Shown here: piece after piece, positions 34,436 to 45,481 of the stretch
Position numbering within the stretch: position 1 is the first letter of the stretch
How the letters are laid out: every line of letters starts with the position of its first letter
DNA from: Quercus robur
Lineage: Eukaryota > Streptophyta > Magnoliopsida > Fagales > Fagaceae
Assembly (NCBI RefSeq): GCF_932294415.1
Contig: NC_065538.1
Coordinates: forward strand, 18,141,656-18,205,655
DNA length: 64,000 nt
Direction: 5' to 3'
Notes under the pieces: model-generated
What the model was told of the DNA's origin: nothing
The model's database searches: none
Seen by the model: only the letters and a program-made list of their open reading frames with translations
Made by a program: the position numbers and the translations under genes

Positions 34436-34752
34436 CTTATCAAGACTTGATGAAACATACATGTTTTTTTCGGGTAGAGTTGTAAGGGTGAAGAGCATGT
34501 TTTTTTCAGGCAGAGTTGTAAGGGTAAAGAGCAAGTGAATACAAACTTTATGATCATGTATTCAGAAAAGTATATATCACTTTCTGTGTTTTTTTTTTTT
34601 TTTGGGCATCTGTAGATTTGTATTATCTCCCAATACCCAGATTCAAAATTTTGATTGTTATGCACTACAGCAATAGTCCTTTTTTTCTTTTATTCTCTAG
34701 AGGGTAACGTTTGTGAATGATATTCTAAAATGAATGCAACTGAGAAATGCAC

Positions 34753-35182
34753 AACTTCAAAAAATTGGATAATAACTGTAACGAGCATCTTCAGTTTCTG
34801 GAATTAGAGGGTGTTTCCAAATGAATCCACTTGACTAATTAGGACTCAAAAAATAAAATAATAACCTAGGAGTTGAATAAGTTCATCTGTGTTGTCAACT
34901 TCAAAAAATTGGATAATAACTGTAACGAGCATCTTCAGTTTCTGGAATTAGAGGGTGTTTTCAAATGAATCCACTTGACTAATTAGGGCTCAAAAAATAA
35001 AATAATAACCTAGGAGTTGAATAAGTTCATCTGTGTTGTCAACTTCAAAAAATTGGATAATAACTGTAACGAGCATCTTCAGTTTCTGGAATTAGAGGGT
35101 GTTTTCAAATGAATCCTTGACTAATTAGGACTCAAAAAATAAAATAATAACCTAGGAGTTGAATAAGTTCATCTGTGTTGTT
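34753..35182 (+). repeat. three-unit tandem repeat of 144 bp
   Basis: Units at 34753-34896, 34897-35040 and 35041-35182 begin AACTTCAAAAAATTGGATAA and end CATCTGTGTTGTC or close to it. Differences are a few substitutions and a 2-base deletion in unit 3. It lies about 320 bp after the OXS3-type stop codon. No coding sense. Confidence 0.95.
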
Positions 35183-36107
35183 AAGAACTGTCAAAATGAG
35201 CCATTTACGATTCCATTAGACATGTCAGGCCCGTATGAATCCACATAGATCAGAAGCTACTTTAGAATCATTCTGCACATGGTGATACCACCATATGAGG
35301 CTGGAGAAGGACCACTTTTTGAGTCTGCTCAGGCAAATCCCTATAAATCTGTGTCTGCCATGAGAAGTTATATGTCTGTCTAGAACTTTTCTTTTCACTG
35401 ACTAGTAAAGATCATAATTCAGTAGCCAAATAGGAGCATCAATGGACATAATGAAGACAGCACAATTCCTCTACTTTATTAACATAGAAATCATATACTT
35501 TGGAATATTTTTTCTCTGAACGCTTTCTGTCAAGAAATTTGAAGATCCACTTTAAAATATTTCACTGAAATCATATACTGCATAACATTTGTATATCAAA
35601 TCTCATACTAAAGTTTTTGGAGTTGCACCTAACATGTGATGCAGTATCTCAATTATATCTACTTGCTAATGGACTTCCACTTCATTCCAACAACATGACT
35701 CAACATTAGCAACTTGTACAATGCACTGTGGCCAATATTATAATCACCATGGGAAGAAGACAACCAACCTCAATATGTTAGGGACAAAGTACCATGAGCA
35801 TATTGATAGAGATAGGACAAGAAAGAAAAGAAAGGTATAAGAAACATATATATGAGATAGATTAGTTGGTGTCAAAGGTGCATGAATGTAATCACAAGTT
35901 CAATTTCATTCAACCACAAAATCCAACTACAAAAGAATCAATTCCTAAGATTAACAACTGCTCAGCTTGTTTTATAGACTACAGTAAAAGATGTTAAACA
36001 GCCTAACTCCTCAGAAGTTTTACAGTGGAAGAAGGCTGAAATTTGAAACAACAGAGGACGCTGTTCCGACTGGTGCACATCAGCAAAACAAAAAACGTGA
36101 CAGTAGT
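35183..36107. other. intergenic spacer between convergent genes
   Basis: The OXS3-type gene (+) and the 748-aa gene (-) converge here. No element with defined ends and no further gene was seen. The 3' UTR of the minus-strand gene should lie in the right part. Confidence 0.5.
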
Positions 36108-39100
36108 TCATGGAGACATGACTGAGCGATTTCGGATTCTGCTTGATCGCCTCACTGGAGTTGTAACTTCCTGCACTTCTCCATCTCTGCCCTCCTATTT
36201 TGACACAAAAAACAATTGGCCTAAAATGATTGCTACTAATTAAAATGATAAGCACTAGAATTATAAAAATTTCATTCCTTCAATTCTTTGCAGTTCAAAG
36301 AAGAAAAATGATAAGTCATCATCCTTGGAACTTAAATGTGTTGTGGCATTTTTCTTTTTTCTTTTTTAAAGAATTTGATAGTTACATCATTGTGTCATTA
36401 TTGTGTTTATACTTTATACTTCATGCTAGCTAAATTGAGGGAAACAGAATTAATTGGTAGGTCCAATTTGACATTATATGAATGCATATAACTAGGGCTA
36501 AATGGATGTGATATATACATATGAATGCATTTAGCCACATAAATAAATGTTCATTCATCATTCTCAAAAAAAAAAAAATGTTCATTCATTTGTTAAGACA
36601 GATAAATGATGATACAGGAATCAACAGATGCAAGCGGAATCACTACAATTTATGCTAAACATGCTGTATGCACTTCTATCTCTCAGAAATCATAATGTTA
36701 CCTTGGTGTCAAGTTATTAATAAAGCAATACTAAGATAATTAATCAAAAACCATTTTGTTTCAAACTAGAACTAAAACAATCATAGGAAAAAATGATTAG
36801 TAAATTGTAAACATATTATAAAACCAAATATTTCTTACCTTCACTATCTTCCTCTCAGCAGTAAATCTTCCATATGAATGAGATTCTCCGGTAGAGAACT
36901 CTGAAAAGGTCGACTGGGACTGAACAGGAATTGGATGAGCCTTGCTCCCTGACTTCTTCTCTGTGGAAACAGAATACTTGCTGCTCTCTTCAATTTCCAT
37001 CCTCCTGTTTTTCACACCACTGCTCCTCAGAGAGCTGCTTACTTCTCCAACCTCAAACTCACCAAGCAACTCAACTGATGGTGCTCGGCTTTCATAATCG
37101 TGTTTGGGAACTTCCTCCATTGGATGAAAAGATGGATGACTCCTAAAAGAGTCAACACGTTCAGTGTGCAGCTCTTCCCTATTGGGAAGCTCTGAGCTAC
37201 ATTTGTCTCCCATGCCAGATTCAGTACAAGGCTTTACAATGAAAGAATCCTTTCTGGTAGCTTTGTTCGTCTGTATTGGTATCAAAGAAGAATCCTTTTT
37301 CTCCTTCTCTACTATCAAAGCTTCAGAACAAGGCTTTGCTATTAGAGAAGAATCCTTCCTCAAAGCTTTCTTACGCTTAAAGTGAAAACCCAAGACCAAA
37401 AAGGCAACAATCATAGAAAATACTGAAACCCCAATAACCAGTTTCAGTAATGAATCAGTTTCCAATTGCTTCTTTAGCCCCTCCTCCAATTCTTCCTCCA
37501 CCTCAAAATTGAGAATTTCAGTGTCTGTATCACCATTGTTGATTACTTCACCAGCCTTGATTGTGACATTTTCCATTCCCTCCATTTTTCTTTCAACCAT
37601 TTCTTCATCTCCAGCTTTCTCATTGACAACTTCTTCAGCTTCCTTCACCCAAACATCATTTTCTTCTTCAAGAACATTTGCGATATCAGACTCCATGATT
37701 TGGTGATCCACCCCATCAGACAAGGATGGGGCCTTATAATCCTGGAAAGCTTCAAACTTTTCTATATTTCCAGCATTCTGCAATTCAGAATTCTCATCTA
37801 TCTGACCAGAAATCTCGCTTGCAAACATCCTTTGATGATCAAAATTAGCTTCAATATCTTCAGTGTGTAGATCTAACACCTCACCCAACTCACCAACCAC
37901 TCCCTTCATTCCATCTTCATCCACCTCTATAGCTTCACTTTCTCCACCCTCTAACTTGATCACTTCACCAAACTCCTCAACAATGTCCACTCCTCCCATT
38001 TTAACATCTTGAACCATTTTTTCTTCCTTTATCCACTCATCATCAGATTTCTGGCTTACTTGATCCAAAGCCATTTGCAATTCGTCTCTTTGATCCCAGA
38101 TGTTACTTCCACTTTCAACTTTCTTAGCCATGAAAGCTTCCAATGTACGGTTCTGAATCTCACAGTACCCATATTTAGGGCCCTCAAAAGATTGTAAACT
38201 AGGTGAAGGTTCTGGAGAATTCATGGAAGATATATATAAGGTAGAAATCACCAAAAGCACAAACCAAAACAAAGATTCCAACACTCTTTTCACACTCCAG
38301 ACTTTCTCCTCCTCTACCTCCTCATTTTCCTCATCACTTTCCTCAATTTCTTCATGTTCTTGTTGTCTGGAACCTTCTTGAGTAGAAGAAATCAAAGAGC
38401 CATGACCGCTACCCGAGTCAGATTCTTCATCACTGACTTTCTGGGATTCAGAAGAACCACTTGTACTACTTAGCCCATCTTTTCCTTCTGGAATTTCATT
38501 TTCTAGGCGATGGAGAATCTCTTGACGCCTATTTGGCTTGTACCGGAGAAACTTAGGCCTTGGAGAAAGATAATTCGTTAATGGGTCATAAGGCCTCAAA
38601 GAACCATCAGCAACAACATTCTCCTCATTGCCATTGCCATTGGGTTCAAAACCCTGAGGTGAAGCTATATCAGATTTTTCCGTTAGCGGGTTTGAAGAAG
38701 TGGTTTTTGATTCAAGATTTGGGGTCTTTTGGACAACGGGTTCCGAGAAAATAGATTCTGAGGCTTCATTCCTTTCAGCTAAGATTTTCTTTTTTGGGAT
38801 TATGGCCTTGGAAGCTGCAGATATGGTTGGGGACATGTAATGCTTTTGGGTTAATTTCTTTGGGTTTGGCGAGTTAGGACCCATTTGTTGATGGCTTTGA
38901 TCGTTCTCATCTGAAATTACAAAGAAACAAACTTTCTTGGTACAAATTTGAAACTGGAAACAAGTTTTTAAAGAACCAAGAAAAAGGAACAAGAACCAAG
39001 CAAAAGAAAAGAAAGATTGAAGCTTTATTACATAGCTATTCTTAAATCTTAATCATGATTTCACCTTCAATTATCAAAGAAACAAACTTTCTCATCACGA

Positions 39101-39481
39101 ATTAAACCAAAACATATATAATGAATTAGTGAATTCAAAAACTATTAGAAGTCTCATAAAAAACTTTTTTTAAAAAAAAAAAAAAAACTATTAGAAGAAA
39201 TCTCCGAAACCCTTGTTTGGTTACTGGGAAAATAATGGGAAAAAAGTAAACATAATATGTAAAATGAATTATGGTTTCACAAAAATAACTTCAACCCCTT
39301 ACTAGACTGCAAGTTTTTCTTTCAATGTTTTCCTATACTTTCTTGGCAACCAAACATATAAAATAGAGAAAAAGAGTGAAAAAAAGGGGTTACCTGTTGC
39401 CGAGGCTCTTGGAATTTCAGAGGCTTTGATTAGCGTTGATGATGATACATCCTTATCAGGATCGTTCATTTCTTTCACCAT
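36108..39481 (-). CDS. uncharacterised acidic two-TM plant protein, 3 exons, 748 aa
   Basis: Exons on the minus strand are 39481-39394, 38910-36839 and 36194-36108, that is 88, 2072 and 87 nt, 749 codons with stop. Splice sites are ACAG|GTAACC with TTTCAG|ATGAG, and GTGAAG|GTAAGA with AAATAG|GAGGG. The ATG (AAGAATGG) has a good context. The protein starts MVKEMNDPDKDVSSS, has the block RPYDPLTNYLSPRPKFLRYK at about 135-154, an acidic Ser/Glu stretch, a membrane segment at about 241-259 (SLFWFVLLVISTLYISS), a long Glu/Asp-rich region, a second at about 517-538 (LLKLVIGVSVFSMIVAFLVL), then a basic tail ending TPVRRSSRIRNRSVMSP. I recognise it as a conserved plant protein type without assigned function. 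The acidic loop lies between two membrane spans; location in the cell is unknown. All exons are intact. Confidence 0.9.
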
Positions 39482-40321
39482 TCTTGTCCACAATGTTTTA
39501 AACCCTTTTCACACAAGAAGATATATTCTCTATTTCACAAATTCACTCAACGAATTATAAAGAATTTTTCTTCTTTTCTTCTGAGTTTGTGATCTATCTG
39601 GATGCAAGTTTTGAACGAAGAGAGAAAATGGCAAACTACTATACTCAATGATGGAGAAAGAAAAGGAAGATAGTGGAAATATGACCGTTGGCCAACCGGA
39701 TAAGTATTAGAAATTTTAAATTTTTTGACCGTTGGGGTGCCAGTTGGCATTTACTCAAACGGCACAATTCATTCATTATTATTATTATTTTTTTTTTTTT
39801 TTGACGAGCACAATTCATTCATTATACAGCCTATTAGAAATGGCACATAATGCCAAAAAAGTGGGATTTTTTTTTTCTTAAATTTGTACCAAAGAGTGTG
39901 ATTTTTACTAGAGTCTATTTAGTGGATTTTTTGGATTTTTTTTTTCTTTTGAGACGTAAATCCAAAATTTTTACCTACACAAATATTTTGGATTTTTTTT
40001 TTTTTTTGGGAGGAGAGGGGGAAGATAGGTCGAATTCTCAAAGAAGGGGTAGGTGCTAATCAAGCTACAAAACCACTTTGATGTTTGTGACATTAAAAAT
40101 ATGAACATTTTCTCAAGCAATTTAAAAATTATCATCAATTTTTTTTTTTTCCCTTTAGCTAAATACTACCCTTTTTCTTTTCTTTAAAAAAAAAAAAAAA
40201 AAAAAAACTTTGGTAAAAGTTGCAAACAAATTCTAAAAAACCGATGCTATTATGAACAAAGTTTTTCTCCAAATAGTTATAAAAATTGTACCGGCAGTTG
40301 ATTCGGTTGAAGAATTGATTC
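39482..40321. other. 5' flank of the 748-aa gene and AT-rich spacer
   Basis: A TTTATAAT box on the minus strand (about 39554-39562), some 80 bp before the start codon, may be the promoter. Further right are T-runs and no gene. Confidence 0.45.
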
Positions 40322-40485
40322 AATACTTAAGTGTTGTTCCTTAGATTTCCCTTTTAAGATTTTGCCGTGTGGATTTTTTTTCATGAGATGGAAGTGTATT
40401 TTTTAGTTAAGTAGCCACATGACTAAATTTTAAGAGGAAAACTTAAAGAACAGTACCTAAGATACTGTACCTAAGTTTTGTCCTT
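40322..40485. mobile_element. MITE family M1, copy 3
   Basis: Left arm ACTTAAGTGTTGTTCCTTAG and right arm CTAAGATACTGTACCTAAGT, with interior CCCTTTTAAGATTTTGCC and its near inverse. Same family as 12909-13025 and 31232-31410. Confidence 0.65.
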
Positions 40486-41039
40486 ATTAATTTATTAAAT
40501 TATATATTTTATAATTATAAAAAGCAACTAAAATAAAATAAAAACACTCCATTTAGGTAAATTAATAAATTATAACAATAAAAAAAATTGCATCATATGA
40601 CATAATCTAAGAGAATATAAAAAAAATAAAAATAAACACATCATTCACATAAATCATCCTATAAGCAAGTTATATGGTCCAAAAGTCTTGAAACAACATA
40701 TCTCATAGAAATTTAAAATAAATTTTAACTTAATCATTAAACCCTAGAGCATAACAAAATTATTTAAATCTCCAAATACAACTGATGATTAAAATCAATC
40801 ATGTGTTATCGTTGTGATATTGATCACTTGTGTTCTATGCGGACCAATTTGTATTTTTTTGGTTTTATCCGCAAGTTAAAAAGATTAACCCATGCAAACT
40901 GTTAGTTTACCCGGTTTAATAATATGATTCATTGCATATTAGGTATTTTACACTAAATCATTCCAGATAATGCTTTGGTTTACGGTTTTCATTGTTTACC
41001 CGGTGGTTTGGTATGGTTTTTATAACTAGTTTTAAGAGA
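40486..41039. other. AT-rich spacer, no gene seen
   Basis: Low-complexity A/T-rich sequence with no open frame, repeat end or RNA gene that I could support. Confidence 0.5.
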
Positions 41040-41361
41040 AACTCTACAAACTTCTCATATTTTTTTATATTGAGTGTAAATTTTGAAAATCTAACTATTG
41101 GATTACATGTTCTTATTATATTTTTCATACTTACAAAAATTTAAGAAGACCAAAGATCAATTGTTATGTTATTAAACAAATGTTAAAATTTCAAGTTTTT
41201 GTGATATAAAATTGTGTATAAAAAATAAGTTTATTGATCGAATAATAAATAACATCCGATTTGAACTAAATTTGATATGCGTGTTAAGAATATAAGGAAC
41301 GTGAAATTCAACAGTTAAATTTTCAAAATTCACACAGAAAAAAGAGATATATGAGAAGTTT
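41040..41361. mobile_element. candidate MITE at the left edge of the tandem duplication
   Basis: Inverted ends AAACTTCTCATAT (41048-41060) and ATATGAGAAGTTT (41349-41361). The interior shares AAAATCTAAC, CATACTTACAAAA and TAAATAATAAATAA-like blocks with 61855-62165. Its right end coincides with the point where the duplicated sequence begins (about 41358). Confidence 0.5.
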
Positions 41362-41635
41362 GAAAATTTTCTATCTAAACTAGTTTGGAAAAAAAAAAAA
41401 AAAAACTTTGTTATGCTCTAACTATCATTTGATCAATCCTCTAAGTTACTTATGCAAATGTAGCTTTTAGTCCATCATTTCCTCTAAAGCCCAAAAATAT
41501 AGAATAAAGTTTCTCTCCAAACTTCATAGGTTGATAATTTTTCCAAAGGGCTTATTGTTTTTATAAAGAAAAATGTCAAAGGCTTTAAATTATGTTATTG
41601 AGAAGTTTTAGATTAGATCAAGACATGCAAACCTG

Positions 41636-41667
<32 letters not shown>

Positions 41668-41808
41668 TACTTACTAAGAAAAACCTTTTATTTTGTACTG
41701 GGTTTCTTAGAGAAGGTATCCATGTCTTAGCCTAGAGTGGTAGTACTGCCTTTTCATTGACGGTAGAGGTTTGGACTTTGGAGTCTTAACTGTTTAACCC
41801 CACCCATG

Positions 41809-42284
41809 GGCCAAAATGGCCCAATACCATGTTTTTTTGAAATTTTTAGCAACAGAGCATTGTTTCGGAAATAATTTGGGATCTACCACTTTTTGTGGTA
41901 CTCGAGCTTGCTGAGCTCGAGTACCACATTTTTCCATTCAACCGTCGCCCCATATTCAAGGAGCCCTATAGTGGCGTTTTTAAGCCCTATAGTGACGTTT
42001 TCGGGCCCTATAGCGGCGTTTTCCTACAAAAATTTTTTATAAGTCCCCATACCAGGTTCAAGGGGCCCTATAGTGGCATTTTTAAGCCCTATAGTGACGT
42101 TTTCGTGCCCTATAGTGGCGTTTTCGGGCAACTTTTTTTTTGAAAAGATGTTGACCAATGAAAAGATGGTACTCGAGCTCACCAAACTCGAGTACCACAA
42201 AAAGTGGTAGATCCCAAATTATTTCCGAAACAGTGCTCTGTTGCTAAAAATTTCAAAAAAACGTGGTATTGGGCCATTTTGGCC
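41809..42284. mobile_element. Mutator-like MITE, 476 bp, 9-bp TSD
   Basis: Inverted repeats of about 120 bp start GGCCAAAATGGCCCAATACC and mirror each other almost exactly. The 9-bp TSD CCACCCATG is perfect (41800-41808 and 42285-42293), and copy 2 of the duplication shows the empty site at about 53113-53122. Each arm includes its own hairpin around GGTACTCGAG. The centre holds 21-bp repeats (CCCTATAGTGGCGTTTTTAAG). Long arms with a 9-bp TSD are diagnostic of Mutator-like elements. No transposase. Confidence 0.92.
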
Positions 42285-44143
42285 CCACCCATGGGTACGA
42301 AGTTTGTGATATACAAACTGGGTATATATGAAATGGGCCAGGAGTTAATATATGACCCAACAAAAGTTTGACGAACAATTTGGGCCTAGTTACAACTAGT
42401 TTCAAGTTCCTTGCAAATTTAGGCGGGCTGACTATTCAGAACCATGTAAATAAATCTATTTACATAATACAAAAATTAAATTATCACCTCAATAAATTGT
42501 TCAAAACTTATGTAGAGACTTGAGGGGGGTCCTGATTTCCATGTCGAGGCTTGTAAAGAATTTGTATTACAATTCATAATTTACGTTAAATTTCATAGAA
42601 CTAGGTTCTTTCAAATAATATTTTATATTATTAAATACGGAATTTTCCCTCAAACCCCAATTTTATTTTTCTTTTTTGAAGAACCTTCGAACCCCACGTT
42701 AAAATATAAAATCTTACAGCATTTACTTCTTGTTAAAAAAAATATACAGTAAATTATTAAACTGGAATAAGAGGACTCCTAGCTATAACCATTTGCCAAA
42801 GAAGACTATTGCACAGAATGACACATTGGATCACAGTAAAATGTATGAAAGTTTGTGAGAGAATCAATTTAATTGACATCAGAGGTAGGTTTTTAAAATA
42901 GCATTTATATTGATTGATTTGTTGAACAGGAAATTATTAAACTGGGTTATGACTTAAGAGAGCATTGCTTACCTAGAGAAATATGGCAAGAATGACAACT
43001 TACAGCAAATGTATTAAGTGTTGGGTTTTATAGAGGCTAATTGTGTTTGACCCGAATTATGACTTGACCCAAAATAATATTGTTACGGTTTTTAATGAGA
43101 GATTTTTTGAGAATAATGAAATTCTTACAACTCCATAGATAGAGGCAAATTGCTGAATCACTTAAATTTTTTCTTGTATGATTGTTTTCTTTGGCGCATA
43201 TTTTTTTCTCTATTTTTACATCTCACAAATCTAGAAATTTCATAAATATTCCCCTTCATTAGAGATATGCACAAAATGACAGTTTGGATGGTAAATCAAA
43301 TGCATGAGAGTTTCTGAGCAAGTAAACTCAACTGATAAGAGGGGTAGCTTTTCAAAATTCATTTGTTAAATAACTCCTACCTATATTGTAAATTGTAATA
43401 TGACTGAACCTACCCTTCTTGTAATAGTGTGTTCTTCACTTCTTCTTTTTCCTTTTTAATGAATCGACAAAAGTATTATTGCTAATAAAATATTTACAGT
43501 GAGTATATAAATTAGTAAAACACTGTCTCTCAGCGAAAAATAGTAATCATGTAAAATGTCATCAAAAAACTTGTTGCTTCTAATTAAGAATTTAAGATCC
43601 AAAAAAGATGATGCAAATAAGCTATACTTTTTGAGTCAAACATTTGAGGGGTAAAGAACGACAGCCAACAAAGGCAGAGAAAAATGCACCAAACACGAGA
43701 AACCCACAAAGGCAGACTCAAGATCTACAGAGGTAAGAGACCCATGTATAAACAAGACAGAAAGATTCTCAAAAAAGATAACACATGGATCCTTGAGGAG
43801 GCTCTAAAAGGGCCCATAAACGGAGGAAGCATACACCTGAAATAGGGTGTATTTTTCCCCTTAAGTGAAGCAAAAGAACAACTCTTGCGATGATGGCCAA
43901 TAGAGGCTCCATTACACATTAGCACCTTTTTACAAAAATGTCTACCAAGCAATTCATGAAGATTGAAGAGTCCAAGTGATCATGCATGTTTAAGAGCCTA
44001 TTTATTTTTTAGAATCATCCTACAACTATTACAAATTTTAGTACACAAATCTTATAAATTGTTATGCCAACTTTTAAGAATAAAATAAAATTAAAAAAAG
44101 ATATTTAGAAACTAAGAATCTTGTAGCTTAGTGGCATTGCATT

Positions 44144-44745
44144 CCAGGGCAACTTAATGTATTTGGGGGGCCTAAGGCGAAAATTGATTTATCTTGTTTT
44201 AGATGCAAAATTACTACTAATTAACAAAAACTACATAGAATTTTTTCTTTTTTTAGAAATTTTATAAACAAAAAAAATTTGACAAAATTTTTCATACTTG
44301 TTAATATGGTAGATTGATAATAGTAAGTAAAAAAGTGGTGTTAATGGTGGACTTAGATGAGAACTAGTAAAAGTTTGCTAATTAAACTCTTATTATTATT
44401 CTTATTTTTTTTAGAAGTACAACATTCACAATATTTTTTTACAACAAATCCTAAGTTTTAAGTTGCATTTTTTTTCTCTCTCTCTTTGAAAATATCACTA
44501 TAATTATTTTTTTTGCCATCAATAACAGGTTGTAACAACCTACTACTTAGCATAATTGTAAAAGTGTTGTAAAAAATATTGTGGACGTTGCATTTTTCTC
44601 TATTTTTTATTTGTTTTTCATCTGGTGAAAAAATATTATTTTATTTATTGATTATAAATAACCTTATTGGTTAAAATTTGGGGGCCTTTTTTTTACTTGG
44701 AGCCTTAGGTGGTCGCATTTCTTGCTCCACTGTTCAGCCGGCACT
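44144..44745. mobile_element. hAT-like non-autonomous element, about 602 bp
   Basis: Present in copy 1 and absent from copy 2 (empty site ATTGCCTT near 55524-55531). Flanks are ATTGCATT (44136-44143) and ATTGCCTT (44746-44753), an 8-bp TSD with one mismatch. Ends contain CCAGGGC on the left and GCCGGCACT on the right, and subterminal GGCCTAAGGCG / GAGCCTTAGG are inverse. These suit the hAT group. No transposase. Confidence 0.65.
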
Positions 44746-45481
44746 ATTGCCTTCTTCCCTTTATGAAAAGAACCAAGATTTGAATCTCCCCTCCTTTTTA
44801 TTATAATTATCAAATTATTTAAAATTTTATATTTTAGGATATTGATGTTGTATGGCCCTGTATCAATTACATTTATTAGCAAGTTAATGTTTTGCACATA
44901 TGTAATCATTTTTATTTCAAGTGGGTTCAAAATTGTCTAAATTAAGAGAAATTTACAAGAAATTCATAATTGAGTAATGAAAATCATAATTTAATATTTA
45001 CACTACTATATATAATACGTAAAATGGAAAATTTTATATCTTCAAAAGGTTGGTGCTTGGTGAATGATGAAAATTTTCATCACAAATATAGAAATATATA
45101 TAGATTGCATTTGGATACTTGAATTTAGATTTGGATTTGGATTTTTAAATCAAGGGATTTGAAATTCCTTGATTCCAAATCTTTAAAATTTTAAATTCCT
45201 TGTTTGGATATATTTTATACATAGTTTTAAAAATCAAACTAGACCGGCCAGTTCACAAGTTGAATCGGGAAGCAGGCACTAATCCAATCTGATAAAAAGC
45301 TCCAAAACCAAGTAAAACTAGGAACCGAGATCAGATTCGGTTCTTTGACCATATTGATTTTTAAAACCATGGTTTTATATCTATGATGATTTGAGATTAT
45401 AAAATTTAAAATCTATTGAAGTATGTCTTAATGATTTCTAAAATTTCATGGCAATTTAAGTTATCTATATCATATACTATA

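Noticed and set aside
34753-35182. CRISPR-like array
   Set aside because: Units are contiguous 144-bp repeats without spacers, in a plant genome.
39482-39493. Start four codons upstream for the 748-aa protein
   Set aside because: That codon is TTG. The ATG at 39481 has a good context.
41895-42143. 82-aa frame with a 7-residue repeat
   Set aside because: It arises from 21-bp repeats in the centre of a MITE and has no promoter or homologous protein that I recognise.
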